Position numbers and translations under genes: made by a program
The notes under the pieces: generated by a model
Database searches by the model: none
Seen by the model: only the letters and a program-made list of their open reading frames with translations
Told to the model about the DNA's origin: nothing
Part shown: piece by piece, positions 1 to 12,617 of the stretch
Layout: every line of letters begins with the position of its first letter
Position numbering within the stretch: the first letter of the stretch is position 1
NCBI GenBank assembly: GCA_022457065.1
Contig: JAJGBQ010000004.1
Span: 3,534,001-3,598,000, forward strand
Reading direction: 5' to 3'
Origin: Curvularia sp. ZM96
Taxonomy: Eukaryota > Ascomycota > Dothideomycetes > Pleosporales > Pleosporaceae
DNA length: 64,000 bases

Positions 1-3000
1 CCGGGTTACTAGCATACACTTTAGTGTTCAGCTTCGCATCTCGCAGGACAGAGGTTACAACACCTACTGCACTTGATCATCATCATTGTCATCAAAATAC
101 AACATGCCCCATCACCACACAGAGCTAAACATCCGCCTGGTTCCGCATTCCCTTCGCATCGATTGCGAAAGACAAACTATGTAATCTCGTTTGTCAACAA
201 CACCGCTGCTGATGCTATGCTGATGATGGCTGCTGATGATTTCAAAGCGTCCCTCTCTGCTTTGCCACGACCCACCCAGCAGCAGCGCCATGACTGTACA
301 GCCGAAAAAAAGAGTGCTTACTATACACCTTACGCCTTTCTTCAGGCCCCTTCCTTACCTTCCCCTCTTTTTGTATTTCTCTCCACTCCACGAATACTGT
401 TTTGAACAATGTTAATTTTAGTGAGTCTTCGACGTCACAATTGTCTCTCTAGTCCATACAGCGCATGTAGTCACCGTAACCACACACACAGCTAGCTAAT
501 GCAGACACATACGTACGAAAGCGCTTATGCACCAAGGCGAACGACGAGGGTTCCGATTTTAGAAATACAGATGTTAGGCTCGCCCCAAGGCTCACTCATA
601 CCGAAGGGAGAAAAGAAGAGAGACCCTCTTTTAGCAAACACCATTGTCTCAGGACTACAGACGGGCAAACGTTGGCGTGTGGTGCTCGTTCGCCCTCACC
701 CTCCTGGGGGTTGTTCTCGCCGCATCCATGCATCTGCCACCAGCGCCTATGTACTCGCATAGCGCCCGGAAAGGCAGGCTTGATGCATCAGGAGCTCAAC
801 AATCCATGCCGGATACCAACATTTCTATTCATGGGGATTCGGAAAAAAAAAGTTGTCGTCGTCGTTTGTCGTCGTCGGCTAAGCGCAGGCTGGATCGCGC
901 AACCGCCGGCCCTAAACTTTGAGGGTTGAATCTGAACCTATTCTCAGACCCACCCCCGCAACGCCCGCTGCAAACGGGCATCAAATGGCGTGCAGCTGTG
1001 CCACCCGCACCGCACCCTGGCTATCCACACTCTCAACAGAAGAAGTGGATGCTCATCATCCTTCAGGCGTTACGCGCATGCAATGTTGGAGGCGCATCTT
1101 TGCCTGGCTGTTGGAAGCCATCAGTGCTTGCATGCCAGCGCAGGGAGTCTGGTTAGTGATGATTCATTTCATGTGATCGGCTGACTTGACTGTGTTGCTA
1201 GTAAAAAGGAACTAGATGACTGCACCGCCGAAGATCTAAGATACGAGGCTGTTTCATATTTGGTTTTGTGCTGATGGGACGGGCGGAGCGCAGGGCGACT
1301 GGTGAGGCGGACCCAAGTGGCGACCCTTTTTTCCACGAAGCGGGTAACGGGGGTTCCGTGGCTATGTATACACACAACAACCGCCCAGCTTCAAGTAGAA
1401 AGGGGACGACCCTGTAGAAGCACTTGCGTAGAAATCATGTGATCAGTCATGATCGTCATGCGATTGCGAAACATGGCAGAGCCATCGGGTCACAGTGGGT
1501 TTTGGGTCTTGATGGGAGAATGATGGTGCAGGGTCTACCAGGCGGACCGTTGGTACGCACGTGAGAAGCGAAGAAGCGGAACCATCTGGGCAGTGCGGGT
1601 AATGGATGCTGACCATGCTGAAGCCAAGTATGCAAATGCGTAAAGTTTCGTTCGGGAGGGAAGCACTGTCTCCTACACCGCCCGCATGGATACGGCGTCC
1701 CCAACTCACGTGTCTGACCCGGGATATCGATGTTATAGATACAACACTAGTAGTCTCTGGGCTTGCATGTAGCCGTGATCGCTTACAGCGGCTGCACGTC
1801 TGTCGAAATACGATGTACGAATAGAAGCATGCTGGTGACGGTGACGTATGCTATGATTTGGGCAGCATATCGGCACGACTGAAGATATTTTCTCAACGGG
1901 CCTTTCTTGCATGTAGTAAGAGTAGCAATACTCAGCAAAAGCTTGGCAGGCTAATTCGGAATTATGACCGGACTTGAAATAGGCCAGGAAAATACTGATT
2001 TGCACGTACGAAACATACGCTGCATATTTTTACTTGGAGTCACCGACGATAGTAGTACGTACTGCCAACCTTGGTAGGGCGAGGGGGAAAGGGTCCGAAC
2101 ACCTGCCGTGGGCGTGCGTATCCTGCCAGTAAGAAACACATTAAATTATCGTTTCCTTAGTCATGGCGACTCGGCAACTCCCTATGCGATGTGTGACTGT
2201 GCAAATGACAACGAACAGCGGCTGCTCTTGTCGAAAAGGGTGACTGAACGACACCGCGGAGCCGTAAAAGGCCCGAAGTTCCTGCCGATCTAATCTTAGG
2301 GCAAAGTCTAAAAAGTGAAAAAAGGTTTGGTTCGGTGATTAGCTGCCGCCGACTAGGAGCTCCCTAGACACGTGTGTCCCAATGAGAAGCAAAGCCAAAC
2401 GAATGTTCGAGGCCAACTAGAAGGGTCTCGCAAGCGAAGACTTGAAGTTTATTCTGCACCAGCGAGTTGGGTTCCATGGAGCCCTAAATGTTGATCTAAT
2501 GAACCATGGTGGAGCAAGACGGGTAGCTTACAAGTCGGCCAGAATACGTGGACTGTTGAGGGTGCCGCTGGACAGTGGTGAGCCATCGTCTTGTCACGCA
2601 TGTGTCGAGTTTGTCTAGCTACTGTAACGAATATGCAGTATTCATCAGCGCCATTATCGTGCCGCATCAGAGTCGAGCTGCACATGTGATTTTCTTTGGT
2701 GAAGCCTGTGGCTTGCAGGCTCATGGGATACGGGATATACGTAGGAACTTGGTCTCTGTATCAGAATAAAGTGATGTGCAGGGTCTTGCATGACTTGGCC
2801 GCTCGGTATGATGACATTTCCTGTGGCCGCTTCGCCGTCCGACAATCATCAGTCGATACGGGCAGGTTAGTCCGAACGATCGGCCACTAGCGAAGGGGCC
2901 ATTGTAAAAGGCGTGAGACGGAAGTATGTATAGTCAGCAAGGAGCGACACAACGGCCAAACTTGGTGTGTCGGAATAGCAGACTACTAGGCAGACAGTCT

Positions 3001-6000
3001 TTCTAACGCATGATGATTGTACGTCAAGAAGAAGTAAACACAAAACGCCGTGGTGGAGTTTAGTCCAACCATGAAGGAGGCGAAACGGTGATGCCTGCCT
3101 GTACAGCCCAGGATGACTTGACAGCTTGCGGACCGACTTTGAGCGGTGTAGCTTGTGTTTTGCTAGAGTTTTCTCTTGATCAATGGCTGCTGGGTTTGAT
3201 AGAGTGATTTGATGGCGGCTGAGATGTTGCCAGTGTCTATTTCTTTCAGACAGTCTGAGTGTGAGGTGATCAAATCAAATCAAGTCAAGGCCGGGCAAAC
3301 CGAGCAAAACGAGGCTGTAATGCGTACTTGGTATGCTCACCCGCTGATGATCAAGATTTTACCCGGAAAAGAGTCTGGAGTCTGGTAGAAGGGTGCCTGT
3401 GGATGCCCTGTGGATGATGGTGGAGCGACGTGATTGGCATCATCTCCGTCCGGCCTTGCACCAGCGGCGGGCGCCACGTCGCAGGATCTACTAGCCATGA
3501 AGCGCGATGTAGTGGATACAGCCATGTCGATTGGGCGTTCTCTTGCTCACACGGCCACTGTTAGAGTTTGAGAGTACATACGAGAGGTTGGCATGGAGGG
3601 GCAGGCCTTATTCTCTCGCCCAAGGGCAGCTATCGATAAGATCAAACGCAGCCACTGGAGCTAGACCCATGGCGGCATCCTTGACGCCATCTGGCGGTGA
3701 ATGTGTAACTCTGAGTATGTCCACTGAAACGCTCGAGCTTTGTGGAGAAAGCCTGGCTTGGGCAGGGAGGCATGGGCTCTGGCGAATCAGAGCGTTCCAT
3801 GGTTGGGGGACTATGGAGACGCATAGCAGATGTATGGTAGAGCAGATTGGTGCGGGTCAAAGAGGTGGGGGGCATAAGAGAAAGGGGGGCTATAGGCAGA
3901 AGACGAACAGATGGTGGTGGACTCTGCTGTTTGCATTGTGGCATGCATAGCCATGGGCGGCAGCCTCGTATGCAAATGATGTGCTGATGAATGTTATGAA
4001 GAAGATTTTTTGCTAGCGCGGGAGAGAGAAATTAACTCGGGCGTATACTCCGTACGTCGTGCGTGGCTGAGCAGTCACCTGGCGCCATGGCCTTGGGAAC
4101 GGTTCTTTGTCATGAGCACCGACAAAGTTGTTTGGTGACTGAGAGCCGGGCGTGTGAAGGAAGGGGGCGAATTGCGTGGTGGATGATGGGCGTGAGTGAC
4201 AAACTCACAGACTCCCGCTGGTAAGTTTAGCCAGCCGGGCGACGGACCTGATTGGCATCTGTGCCAACGCACGGATGAGGGCGGAAGGCAGAAAAAGAAT
4301 TGGAATCTGCAGGTGGTGGGCACGGGTGACTCGCTTGGGCTAGGTAAGCTTTGCAGAGTGGTCGACATGCCAGCTCCTGACGGTTCATATGCGGACGGAA
4401 CCAGTTTGGCTATTCGTCAACCAGACATGGATAGCGACTTGATACGAGCCGGTAGGCTTTGGCGCTGGATCTGGAAGCCATGGAAAAGGTTTGTTGGTAT
4501 TGAGCAGCCATGGATCAACACGAGTTGGCCCCCCCAGCGTATTGCGCAATACAATACGCCACGCCATGGAGGGCGAGAGCGAATGACCGGTGTGCGTGAG
4601 AGGTGTCCAAGGCGGTAGGCGGTGACGGCCAGGTCACACGACGGAGAGAGGACTGCAACGACACGTCGAGGGATGTGCTTGGGAGGCGGTGATTGGCACA
4701 AAAGTGCGAAATGATACGGGCTTCGATTGGCTCGGCAGCAAAGTCTCGAAAATTCTGGTAGCCCTAGGGCGCCACTGGCGGGCCCAGGAAAGGGCAAGCC
4801 AGATTGCCCTGGGAGCCGAGCGTGAAGGGTGAACGGTTCGGTTAGTCATTGGCAGGAGAGCAATAAGGCTGGGCAGCCAATGGCGGGCGGGCGTGTGGAC
4901 AGGGCCAGGCTGGCAGGCGTGGAGGGTGCGCTGGGCCCGATCAGGCAGCGGCCACCATGTGTCACGGCCAACGCTCTTGGCCGGCGCGCCCCATTGGGAG
5001 TGGGAGCGACAGGGCGGAGCAGCCGCCAGCGAGCGACGAGAGGTGTCGCCAGCAGCAAGCAGCCAGCGGCATCGACGGGCTGAGGGCTCGTAGCGGCCGT
5101 GGACGACCAACACAAGCGCGCACGCCAGGCGGGCCTCGTCGTCGTCGTCGTCGTCGAGGCGTACGGGCGGCAGGCGGTCCACCGACTCGAAACCGAAACG
5201 TGAGGGCGAGATTACCTGAGCCAGCTGTGCCGTTGTGCAGAGACAGGGCCGGGTTCAGGTAGGCGGGATCGAAGGGCCTGCTGGCGGCATGACAGTCACA
5301 GATGCAGGCCACAGTGCCGCAGCGTTGCGAGATCGTCGTTTGGACTCGTCATGGGGGGCGGCCAGCGCAGACTATCGAACGCCGCCCGTGCGCTCGCGGC
5401 TTTTGTCGTCGACGTCGTCAGCCTGGTGGGCGCTAGGCCGCAAGGGGGCTAGGCCCAATCTCGTGGGCGCGGCGCGGTCGTTTTCAGCGCGGTGCTCGTA
5501 CAGCAGTGGGCCCGCCGTATGGGCCGTGACGAGCATGGAGCGAGGCTTGGACGCCGGGGGCGGCCAATCGAGGCGCGGTGGCGGCACGCCTCTGCTGCGT
5601 GCGACAGGTGTCCTCGCTGCGAGCTGACGAGCCTGCGTCGAGGCTGCTGCACTTGTCGCGTCGGGCCCCGGCTGCTGTGTCACTGCCTGCGCGCTGACGG
5701 GCGCGCTGATTGGGCGCCGCCGCCAGCCGCCCGGTGAAGCCTGGCGCCATGATTCACTCGCCGCCCAGGGCCAGCCGGTAGCTGCATGACGGCCTTTGTT
5801 GGCCCAGCCTAGCGCCCCACTGGCTAAACTCCCTGCTGCGGCTTGGGCCACTTGGCTGCGCCAGGGTGGGCTGCACCTGTGGGCCCAGACGTTAGCCTGT
5901 GCGTGTGCGTGTGCGTCCATGTGCGAGTGCGTGTGGGAGGGTGCCGTGGTGTGCCACTGAGGGTGCCGGCCCATGGCGCATATCGCTGATGGCCGCCTGC
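1..6000. other. Gene-poor interval upstream of the kinase gene
   Basis: No convincing gene is seen in about 6 kb. Open frames here are short, overlap on all strands, use biased compositions and match no domain I recognise. The part from about 4.6 to 5.95 kb is markedly GC-rich and contains a TCG trinucleotide run. The left part is of mixed composition. It most likely holds the long regulatory region of the kinase gene that starts at 6579, or RNA-only transcripts that cannot be recognised by eye. Confidence 0.5.
5136..5156. repeat. (TCG)7 microsatellite
   Basis: Seven perfect TCG units lie inside the GC-rich segment. They would encode an Asp run on the minus strand, but no real gene is supported around them. 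Confidence 0.9.
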
Positions 6001-6048
6001 ACTCGCTCTGTCGCCCCATCCCTCTTCGTCATAGCGCCGCTCCTTCCC

Positions 6049-6530
6049 TATATTTACGAAAAACCGGGGCCCGCCCCTCTGGCCAATCCGCGCCCGCGCC
6101 CGCCCCGGCAAGCCTCTCTTTATCACCGCTGGCGGCCCAGCCGTGCTCATTACACATACATCATATCCCGCCTCACACTCTACACCCTCACCACCCACAT
6201 CCTCCCCTCGACCTACATACATCCTCTCATCCTCTCTCCTCAAAACAAGCACGCACCCTCTACCCATCCTCTCACACAAACACATTCCTTCCTCACCGTC
6301 CGCTGCTGCTTCGCGGTTTCGCAATCACTCTACAGCCGTCGCTGTTCCTGCCCAACCATCCAGGTCACCTGACTTGCCACGTCCCGGTGCTCCTACCTCA
6401 CACATCTCCTTCTAATAGGCTGTTCTTTCTTCTCCCAGTCTTCCACCACTTGGTTTTCTCTTCCATCCGGACAAAGGCCACTTACGCTTACCAACCTCCC
6501 CGGATTACTCAAACCCTGTCCTTGAGGCCT
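6049..6530 (+). promoter_or_regulatory. TATA-like box and pyrimidine-rich leader of the kinase gene
   Basis: A TATATTTA element at 6049-6056 is followed by a roughly 380-nt stretch (about 6140-6530) very rich in C and T with CA blocks. This is the usual look of a strong filamentous-fungal core promoter and 5' leader. It ends about 50 nt before the kinase ATG at 6579. The assignment rests on composition and position only; the transcription start is not known. Confidence 0.5.
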
Positions 6531-6578
6531 TGATTGGACCTGCGAGGACTTTTTTACTACCTGCTCTCCGTTAACAGA

Positions 6579-7941
6579 ATGTACCCAACACCACCAGCAT
6601 CTCCTTCCCAAAATGGTTTCTGCGCGCCCGAAGAACGACTAGGCCAGGTTCTTGCCGGACGTCTCCAGCTGACTGGCGTCCTTGGTGTTGGAGCCTACGG
6701 CGTCGTCTACACGGCCGTCGACATCCAGACCAACATCCCCTATGCCGTAAAGGCGCTCAACAAGGTTGGTCTTGAGCCTCGCCAGAGGAAGTTCCAGCAA
6801 CGGGAGATCCAGCTGCACCACCAGGCCAGCGCCCACCCCAATGTTGTCTCGCTCGTCAAGATCATGGATGCGCCCGACTGCACATATGTTGTCATCGAGT
6901 ACTGCCCAGAGGGCGATCTCTTCTCCAACATCACTGAGCAGGGCAAGTATGTCGGTAATGATGCCATGGCCAAGCGCGCCTTCCTCCAGGTTTTGGATGC
7001 CGTTGAATATTGCCACTCCATTGGAATCTACCACCGGGACCTCAAGCCGGAGAACGTTCTCGTCACTGACAATGGAATGACCTGCAAGCTTGCCGATTTT
7101 GGACTCGCCACCACGGACCCCGTCACCTCGGACTTTGGATGCGGTTCTACCTTCTACATGTCTCCAGGTAGGTTGATATCGGCTGAGTCATACAGAGTCA
7201 CGTGCTAACAACGATGCAGAATGCCAGACATCGGCACCCAAGCCATACTCATGCTATGCCTCAGCGCCCAACGATGTCTGGAGCCTGGGTGTCATGCTTG
7301 TCAACCTCACATGTGGCCGCAACCCATGGAAGCGCGCCTCGTTCGAGGACAGCACTTTCCGCGCCTTCATGAAGGACCCCAAGTTCCTCAAGACCATTCT
7401 TCCCGTCTCCGACGAGCTCGATGCTGTCTTGAGGCGCATGTTCGAGTTCAACCCTGCCAAGAGGGCCACCATCCCCGAGGTTCGTGACATGATCCTCCGA
7501 TGCTCATCCTTCACGGCTACCAAGTCGGCTGTCTCGACTCCTCTGCCAACCCCTGCCTTTGGCCCAGTCGACTATGCTCAGGACCCCGCCTACAACCAGT
7601 ACTACCAGGCTCCTGTTCCCCAGTTTGCTCCTCTTCCAGGTTCGGCCTATGCACCATCGCCTTTCCAGTCATCCACTTCCTCGGGCAGCTCCAACTCTGA
7701 CGGCGAGTCCGTCTTCTCTGCTTGCTCGTCGGCTTCATCTGCTTCTTCGACCTCGTCCTACCAGGTCACTCAGTCGCAGCTTCCCAAGTTTTCTTCCCGC
7801 GTACCGCAACCTCAGCCTCAACAATACGTTTCTCCTCAGCCACCCGCCAACACCTGGTTCCAACCTTTTATCCAGGCCGCCAACCTTGTCAAGCACGTCT
7901 CCTTCCAGCCTTCCATCATGGCTCCGGTCCACGTTTACTAG
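6579..7941 (+). CDS. Ran1/Sks1/Vhs1-type serine/threonine protein kinase
   Basis: Exons 6579-7167 and 7220-7941 with a 52-nt intron (7168-7219, branch CTAAC) give 436 residues. The kinase domain starts near residue 30 and runs to about 300. The glycine loop G36-x-G-x-x-G41, Lys58 in AVKAL, HRDLKPEN at 152-159, DFG at 173-175 and a SPE motif at 195-197 are all present, so it should be active. The insert after SPE (CQTSAPKPYSCYASAPNDVWSLG) is characteristic of the fungal Ran1/Pat1, Sks1 and Vhs1 group, which links nutrient state to meiosis or growth. The tail (about 300-436) is low-complexity Ser/Pro/Gln, probably disordered and phospho-regulated. The start was chosen because it is the first ATG in frame after the leader and gives a short N-terminus before the glycine loop. 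The family is clear; the precise pathway in this fungus is inference. Confidence 0.93.
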
Positions 7942-10900
7942 GCCACCTTTCTTGTCCATGGCTTCATGGAAATCCTGCTTACGAATCCGCTTCTTGTCCA
8001 TGTGTTTATATCTATTTTCGAAAAAAAGTCATGATGAGACGATCCGCTGTTGTTTCTCGCTAGGTGTTAGGGTGGGATGTTTTCTCCTTTGGCGTTACAA
8101 AACTTAGACCAGTATCGACAATCTTCTGGTCTTCACCGTTAGAATTTTTTCGGCCACGACGGCCTAGCACGTTTAACTCTGTCAAACCGCCTTGATGGCA
8201 TAGAGTTTGTTTCTTCCGGCTACCGCAATGGGCTTTCGCCGCCAACGTTAGGAGTAGGTTTATATCTGGGCATTTCTCGGAGTTGTCCCTATTTACTCGA
8301 GTCCTGGGTCCGTCGAGGCCCCGGCTCCATCACGTTCATTTACCATTTTTTATTCATTTCTATCTATATTTCATATCTAAAGATACCAGAGCCAGAGCTC
8401 AACAATGTACGTTAGTAAGTCCCACAAGAAGGACCACCATAGTTGCTTCCAGCAATCTTCCAAATGACAAAAAAAACATACCCCTACGGCGCTGCAACAC
8501 TAGTTGCAGACGACCAGCCAACAGCAAAGCTTGCCACCTCTTCTCGACTGATAAGTGACATGTGTTGTCGTCTCTCGTTGCTCTCTATGCCCAAGTACAT
8601 GGTCTACTTGGACGTTGTCTTTGCCGATGCTCCATGGCTAGCCCACGTAGCTGGCCTAGTCTAGTCAAGGTGCCACAACACATCAAATCTGCAGCGTCTC
8701 CACCATGATGCTGCATTCAGCCCAAAACAGAGATGGACTAGTGCATGAATCCAAGATCGCATCCAACCAGATCCCTAGTCGACTCCCCAATCTAAGCTCC
8801 ACGCTGTGGGCATCGTCCGTATGCATCTGCAAAGTCTCCATAGCCATCGACGCAATCAGCCTAGAGCCAACAGCAAATCACCGGTTCCACCACGGCAGCA
8901 CATGTGCATAGCCTTCTGCGTGATGACCATGTAAGTGTGCAGTAGTCGCTCTTGACTCGCCCGCCCTCATTGGACCAGGGCTGCGCCTCTCTTTGCAACC
9001 TTGGCCCCAAGAGGACTAACGCACCTGTCCAAAGGGGGCATCGTAGATGGCTGTCAACGGATATCCAATGCAGGTGTTGAGGGGACGGTGGCGGGGGCGA
9101 TTAATGACCGAAGTGCGGGATCGAGACTCTCCGATCAGGGGGGTGGATTGGACTGGACTGGACTCTCTCGCTCTGGCTTTTTTCTTTTTTTTTTTTTTGG
9201 CGCCCTGGCTCGTTGCCTTGGAGCAGGTGTTTGTTGGGAGAGCAGCAGCAACCGCCCAGCCGGCCAGCCGCTCAGACCATCCGATGTTGAACTATACACA
9301 TGGCAAGTATAGGCTACGCAGAGCAATGTTTGTCAGTAACAACAACACCCCCACATCCAATCCCTAACACATACACAACCGGTATTACGCTTTTCCAACA
9401 ATAGTCCCCCCAAACGAGCCTTGTCCACCTGCTGTTGGAATGCAATATCCGCAAAAAGACACGTCGGCAGCAGGCTGTGAGCATGTTTCAGTCGTACCAA
9501 CCAACGCTCGCTGCTAAAACCTACTCTGTAAAGGCGCTTTGTTCTTCTCTCTCTCCCGTTCGCTCGCTCGCTCGCTTGACTTGACTTGCCTCGATGGCTG
9601 GTCAGCTGGCCACCTTCTGGACAGGCTGGTTCCCTGATCAACCACCAAACATGCCTCAGCCTCCTTGGGCTTTGAGTTGTCTCGGCTTGTCGGTGCTTCC
9701 AAGGCAGCTAGCGCCCTCGCGTAGCAAATGTAAAATGTACCTTGACCTGCAGAACGGCGTCACCGGAATCACGATGGGCGCCCGTTAGACAACCCTTTTG
9801 TTTTTGGCGGCAGCCCATCCGGGGATGGTGCACGGGAGCGGAGATGACGAAGAAAAAGTAATGAAACGTCACGTGCTTAGCGTTGCAAATCAGCCATGGA
9901 GGCGTTGATTGACGTGCAGGTCACCATGTTGTGGTGAGTCCAAGCATGACTGGTGCCAAGAAGCGCGGCTGGAAACTGTGGCAGGTCATCACCAGGCAGC
10001 CTCTTTTTTCTCTTTCCTTCTGCCGCTAGCCTGGACAAACAAATGCCTCAATCTCGTCCTTTTGCATCATCGCCAAAAAATCGTCCCCACAGCCACGGTC
10101 AGACGTGCCCTCCTCATGCAAGCCCTTTCATCGTCGTGTATGGAGCCAGCTGTGCAAACATGCGGCCGTGACATTCACAGCTTGGGAATCCCTCATTTAC
10201 CGAATCCAGCTCCACCCGATATTGCCCCGACTAAACCAGCTTGTAATCCATTCGCTGGGTGAATACAACCTTCCCATCCACACAAGGCGTCCACTATCTC
10301 TCCTTCGACTCATGCTGGCTGTCCCCAAAACGTCGGTCTTCGGAATCCGTACGAATGACTTGGCCCCTTCTCCCCCTTGGAGTGGCTTTAGATCTACCAG
10401 CTGTACGAGCTCGTATCGAGATCATTCTTACGAAACTGACCCTTGAAGGCGTTGAGACTCGCTTCTCTCATCCTTGATTAACGTGGGAAGCGGGTGAGGG
10501 GACCTCACTAACACAGTTCCTTCGCCACTCGCGTAGGCATTCCATGTGGTTGCTCTTACCGTGCTTGCATGAGCTGGATTTTTTCCGAAAGCCCGTCCGC
10601 GGCTTTCCGTTGCGACTTTCCCTTCCTCTCGGAAGCAGTCGTTGCTTTGTCCGGCTACGAAAACGCCTCCCTTTTCTTGCTTCCTTTTTTGCCAAAGAAA
10701 CTCAGCAGGGTGGGTGCGTGTGTCTCGCTTCGAACAAGGATGCATCCGCAAGCTCCCGCGTGATGAAAGGCCCCCTCGGACATGGCTGGGCCGCACACCG
10801 GACATTTACTCTCGAGTAGGGATGGCTGCCTTTGATCAAAAGCAAGGAGCAGGCCTTGCACAATAAGCTTCATGGCTGTTTGCATTCGTTTAGACACGTG

Positions 10901-12003
10901 CCCGACTGGCTGGGTCTATACACGGATGGCCCAACCTTGTGAATGCCATCTGTGCTGCGCCTTGGAACCTTTTACTCGGTGACTAGACTTTGTTTCTCCA
11001 TCCGAGGCGCTGCCCCATCCTGTGATCACTCCTTCATTAAACCTGACACTTTGACAGCACATGTGCATGGTGGTGCGGCTCTGCATGTGCTACGGAGTAG
11101 TGATACTGTGGCTAACGAATAGTTTGACCTCGGGGCAGACCCTACTCGTCCAGTGTCGCCTTCCGATACAATACAGGAAGGTCTTGAGTAGACGTTGACA
11201 TGGCCGCACGAAACCGTCACAACATGCACTGTCTTATTGGCGACCCATATCGCATGTACGGAAGACTTGTTTCATGTATTGTACCGCGATATTTTGCTTG
11301 GCTCCGCTGCAGTCATACGCGGCCACAGGTTTCTCCGCGCTTTGCTTGTATCGGGAAACTTACGCTTTTGTTTGCTGCGCAAAACCCACGCAATGATGCT
11401 CTGTGGTTACACAGCCGGGCAACCCAACTCGCCACTCAATTCGCTCAGCCACATGCCAGTAACCTTTCACTACAGCATCAGGTCGTTATTCAGTATCAGC
11501 ACATATTCCCCACATGTAGCACAACATACTGCCAACTGTCAGCATGTGTTCGGCTCAGGCTTTCCCCCTTGCTAGGAATTTGCTCTTTTCTGCAAAAGAA
11601 ATTGACGACAAAACTCGGGTTGTACGAGTCTTATCTCTGTGTGGCTTACCGCAGAGGAAAGTCATGCTTTTGTGACAGTGGTGCCACTGCGTAACTTGGT
11701 TTGCTGCACCCCCTCCCATCACACGTACGACGATATGTATTGGTTCTTACGTTTCTTTGTATCGCAGTAATTGGATCCATGGACATGGATTACTAATCAC
11801 AGTCTATTCATCTACCCTAACGCACTCTTATATTCTTTTTAAGTAACTAATACTGTTGCTAATACTAATCTAAGTAGTCTTGCCTGCGCTATTATATAGA
11901 GTCGCGCGCACACAAGATGTTATGATGTACTATTACTAGTAGGATAGAGTATCCCACAGCTCACTCAGCTTACTCTATAATATAGTAAAAGGAAAGGTAT
12001 TTC
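7942..12003. other. Intergenic, no gene supported
   Basis: About 4 kb follow the kinase gene. The first few hundred bases are presumably its 3' UTR. A T-rich run lies at 9181-9198 and a short GCTC repeat near 9548-9575. No frame shows family resemblance or credible splicing. From about 11.75 kb the sequence becomes TA-rich, leading into the small gene at 12.0-12.6 kb. Confidence 0.5.
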
Positions 12004-12617
12004 TTAGGCACCCAACTTCTTCCTCGGAGCCGGACCGCCCTTCTGCCTAGAAGCAGGCGTCCTATAGACCCCATCATTGCCCTGGGCATTGGCGATGTCC
12101 TGAATCTCAACAAATCCGATGGAACCTACATCGAGCGGGATGAGCGTCCTCTGGACTGCTGAAAAAGTGACACGAACCGTGTCGACGCTGCCATTTGGGT
12201 CGCGAGCTGCTAGCAACGCAGTGCTGTCACGGGTGGAGCGCTCGTCTAGGATAGCAAAGAAGCGAGTATTCTGAAAGACAGGGTGCCGAGCGGCGTCTTC
12301 AACAGATTGACCTAGGAATGGCGAGGTGAAGGACTGTAATGGCGGTTGCGACGGGCTCGAGGTAAGAGCGTCACTACCTTTGTCGCTGGTGTTGCTGGTG
12401 GTAAGGATTACGAGGCTCGGAGAGGTACCTGGAACCAACTGCTCGCTGCTAGTGTAGGCATCCTTGAGGAATATATCTATAACCTTTTGTTTAGTTTGTA
12501 TTAGTTTACTTTGCCTTTGCTTTGGTACAAAGTTGGGCCGATTGGGAAGGACGCACTACTTACGGAGGGGGGGATATCTGCAGTGCAGATGACGGGGAAG
12601 AGCTCTAATTCAGGCAT
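12004..12617 (-). CDS. Small two-exon protein, possibly DUF6924-like
   Basis: Exon 1 is 12617-12564 and exon 2 is 12483-12004, separated by an 80-nt intron with a GTAAGT donor and a CAAAAG acceptor. Both junctions are phase 0 and give 177 residues. The first exon encodes MPELELFPVICTADIPPS. The middle holds a hydrophobic strand (SLVILTT) and a block FFAILDERSTRD, followed by a strand-rich region ending near NAQGNDGVYR. This order (LFPVICT strand, later FxxLDERS block, then a V-R-V strand) resembles my recollection of the DUF6924 family of ascomycetes, whose function is unknown. The gene sits alone in a TA-rich island between gene-poor flanks, and the tail is basic (RKK). The exon structure is well supported; the family call is tentative. 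Confidence 0.65.

Noticed and set aside
4634..5182. 182-codon minus-strand frame in GC-rich DNA
   Set aside because: Several overlapping frames on both strands are equally open, which is what GC-rich non-coding DNA gives. There is an Asp run from a microsatellite and no domain pattern.
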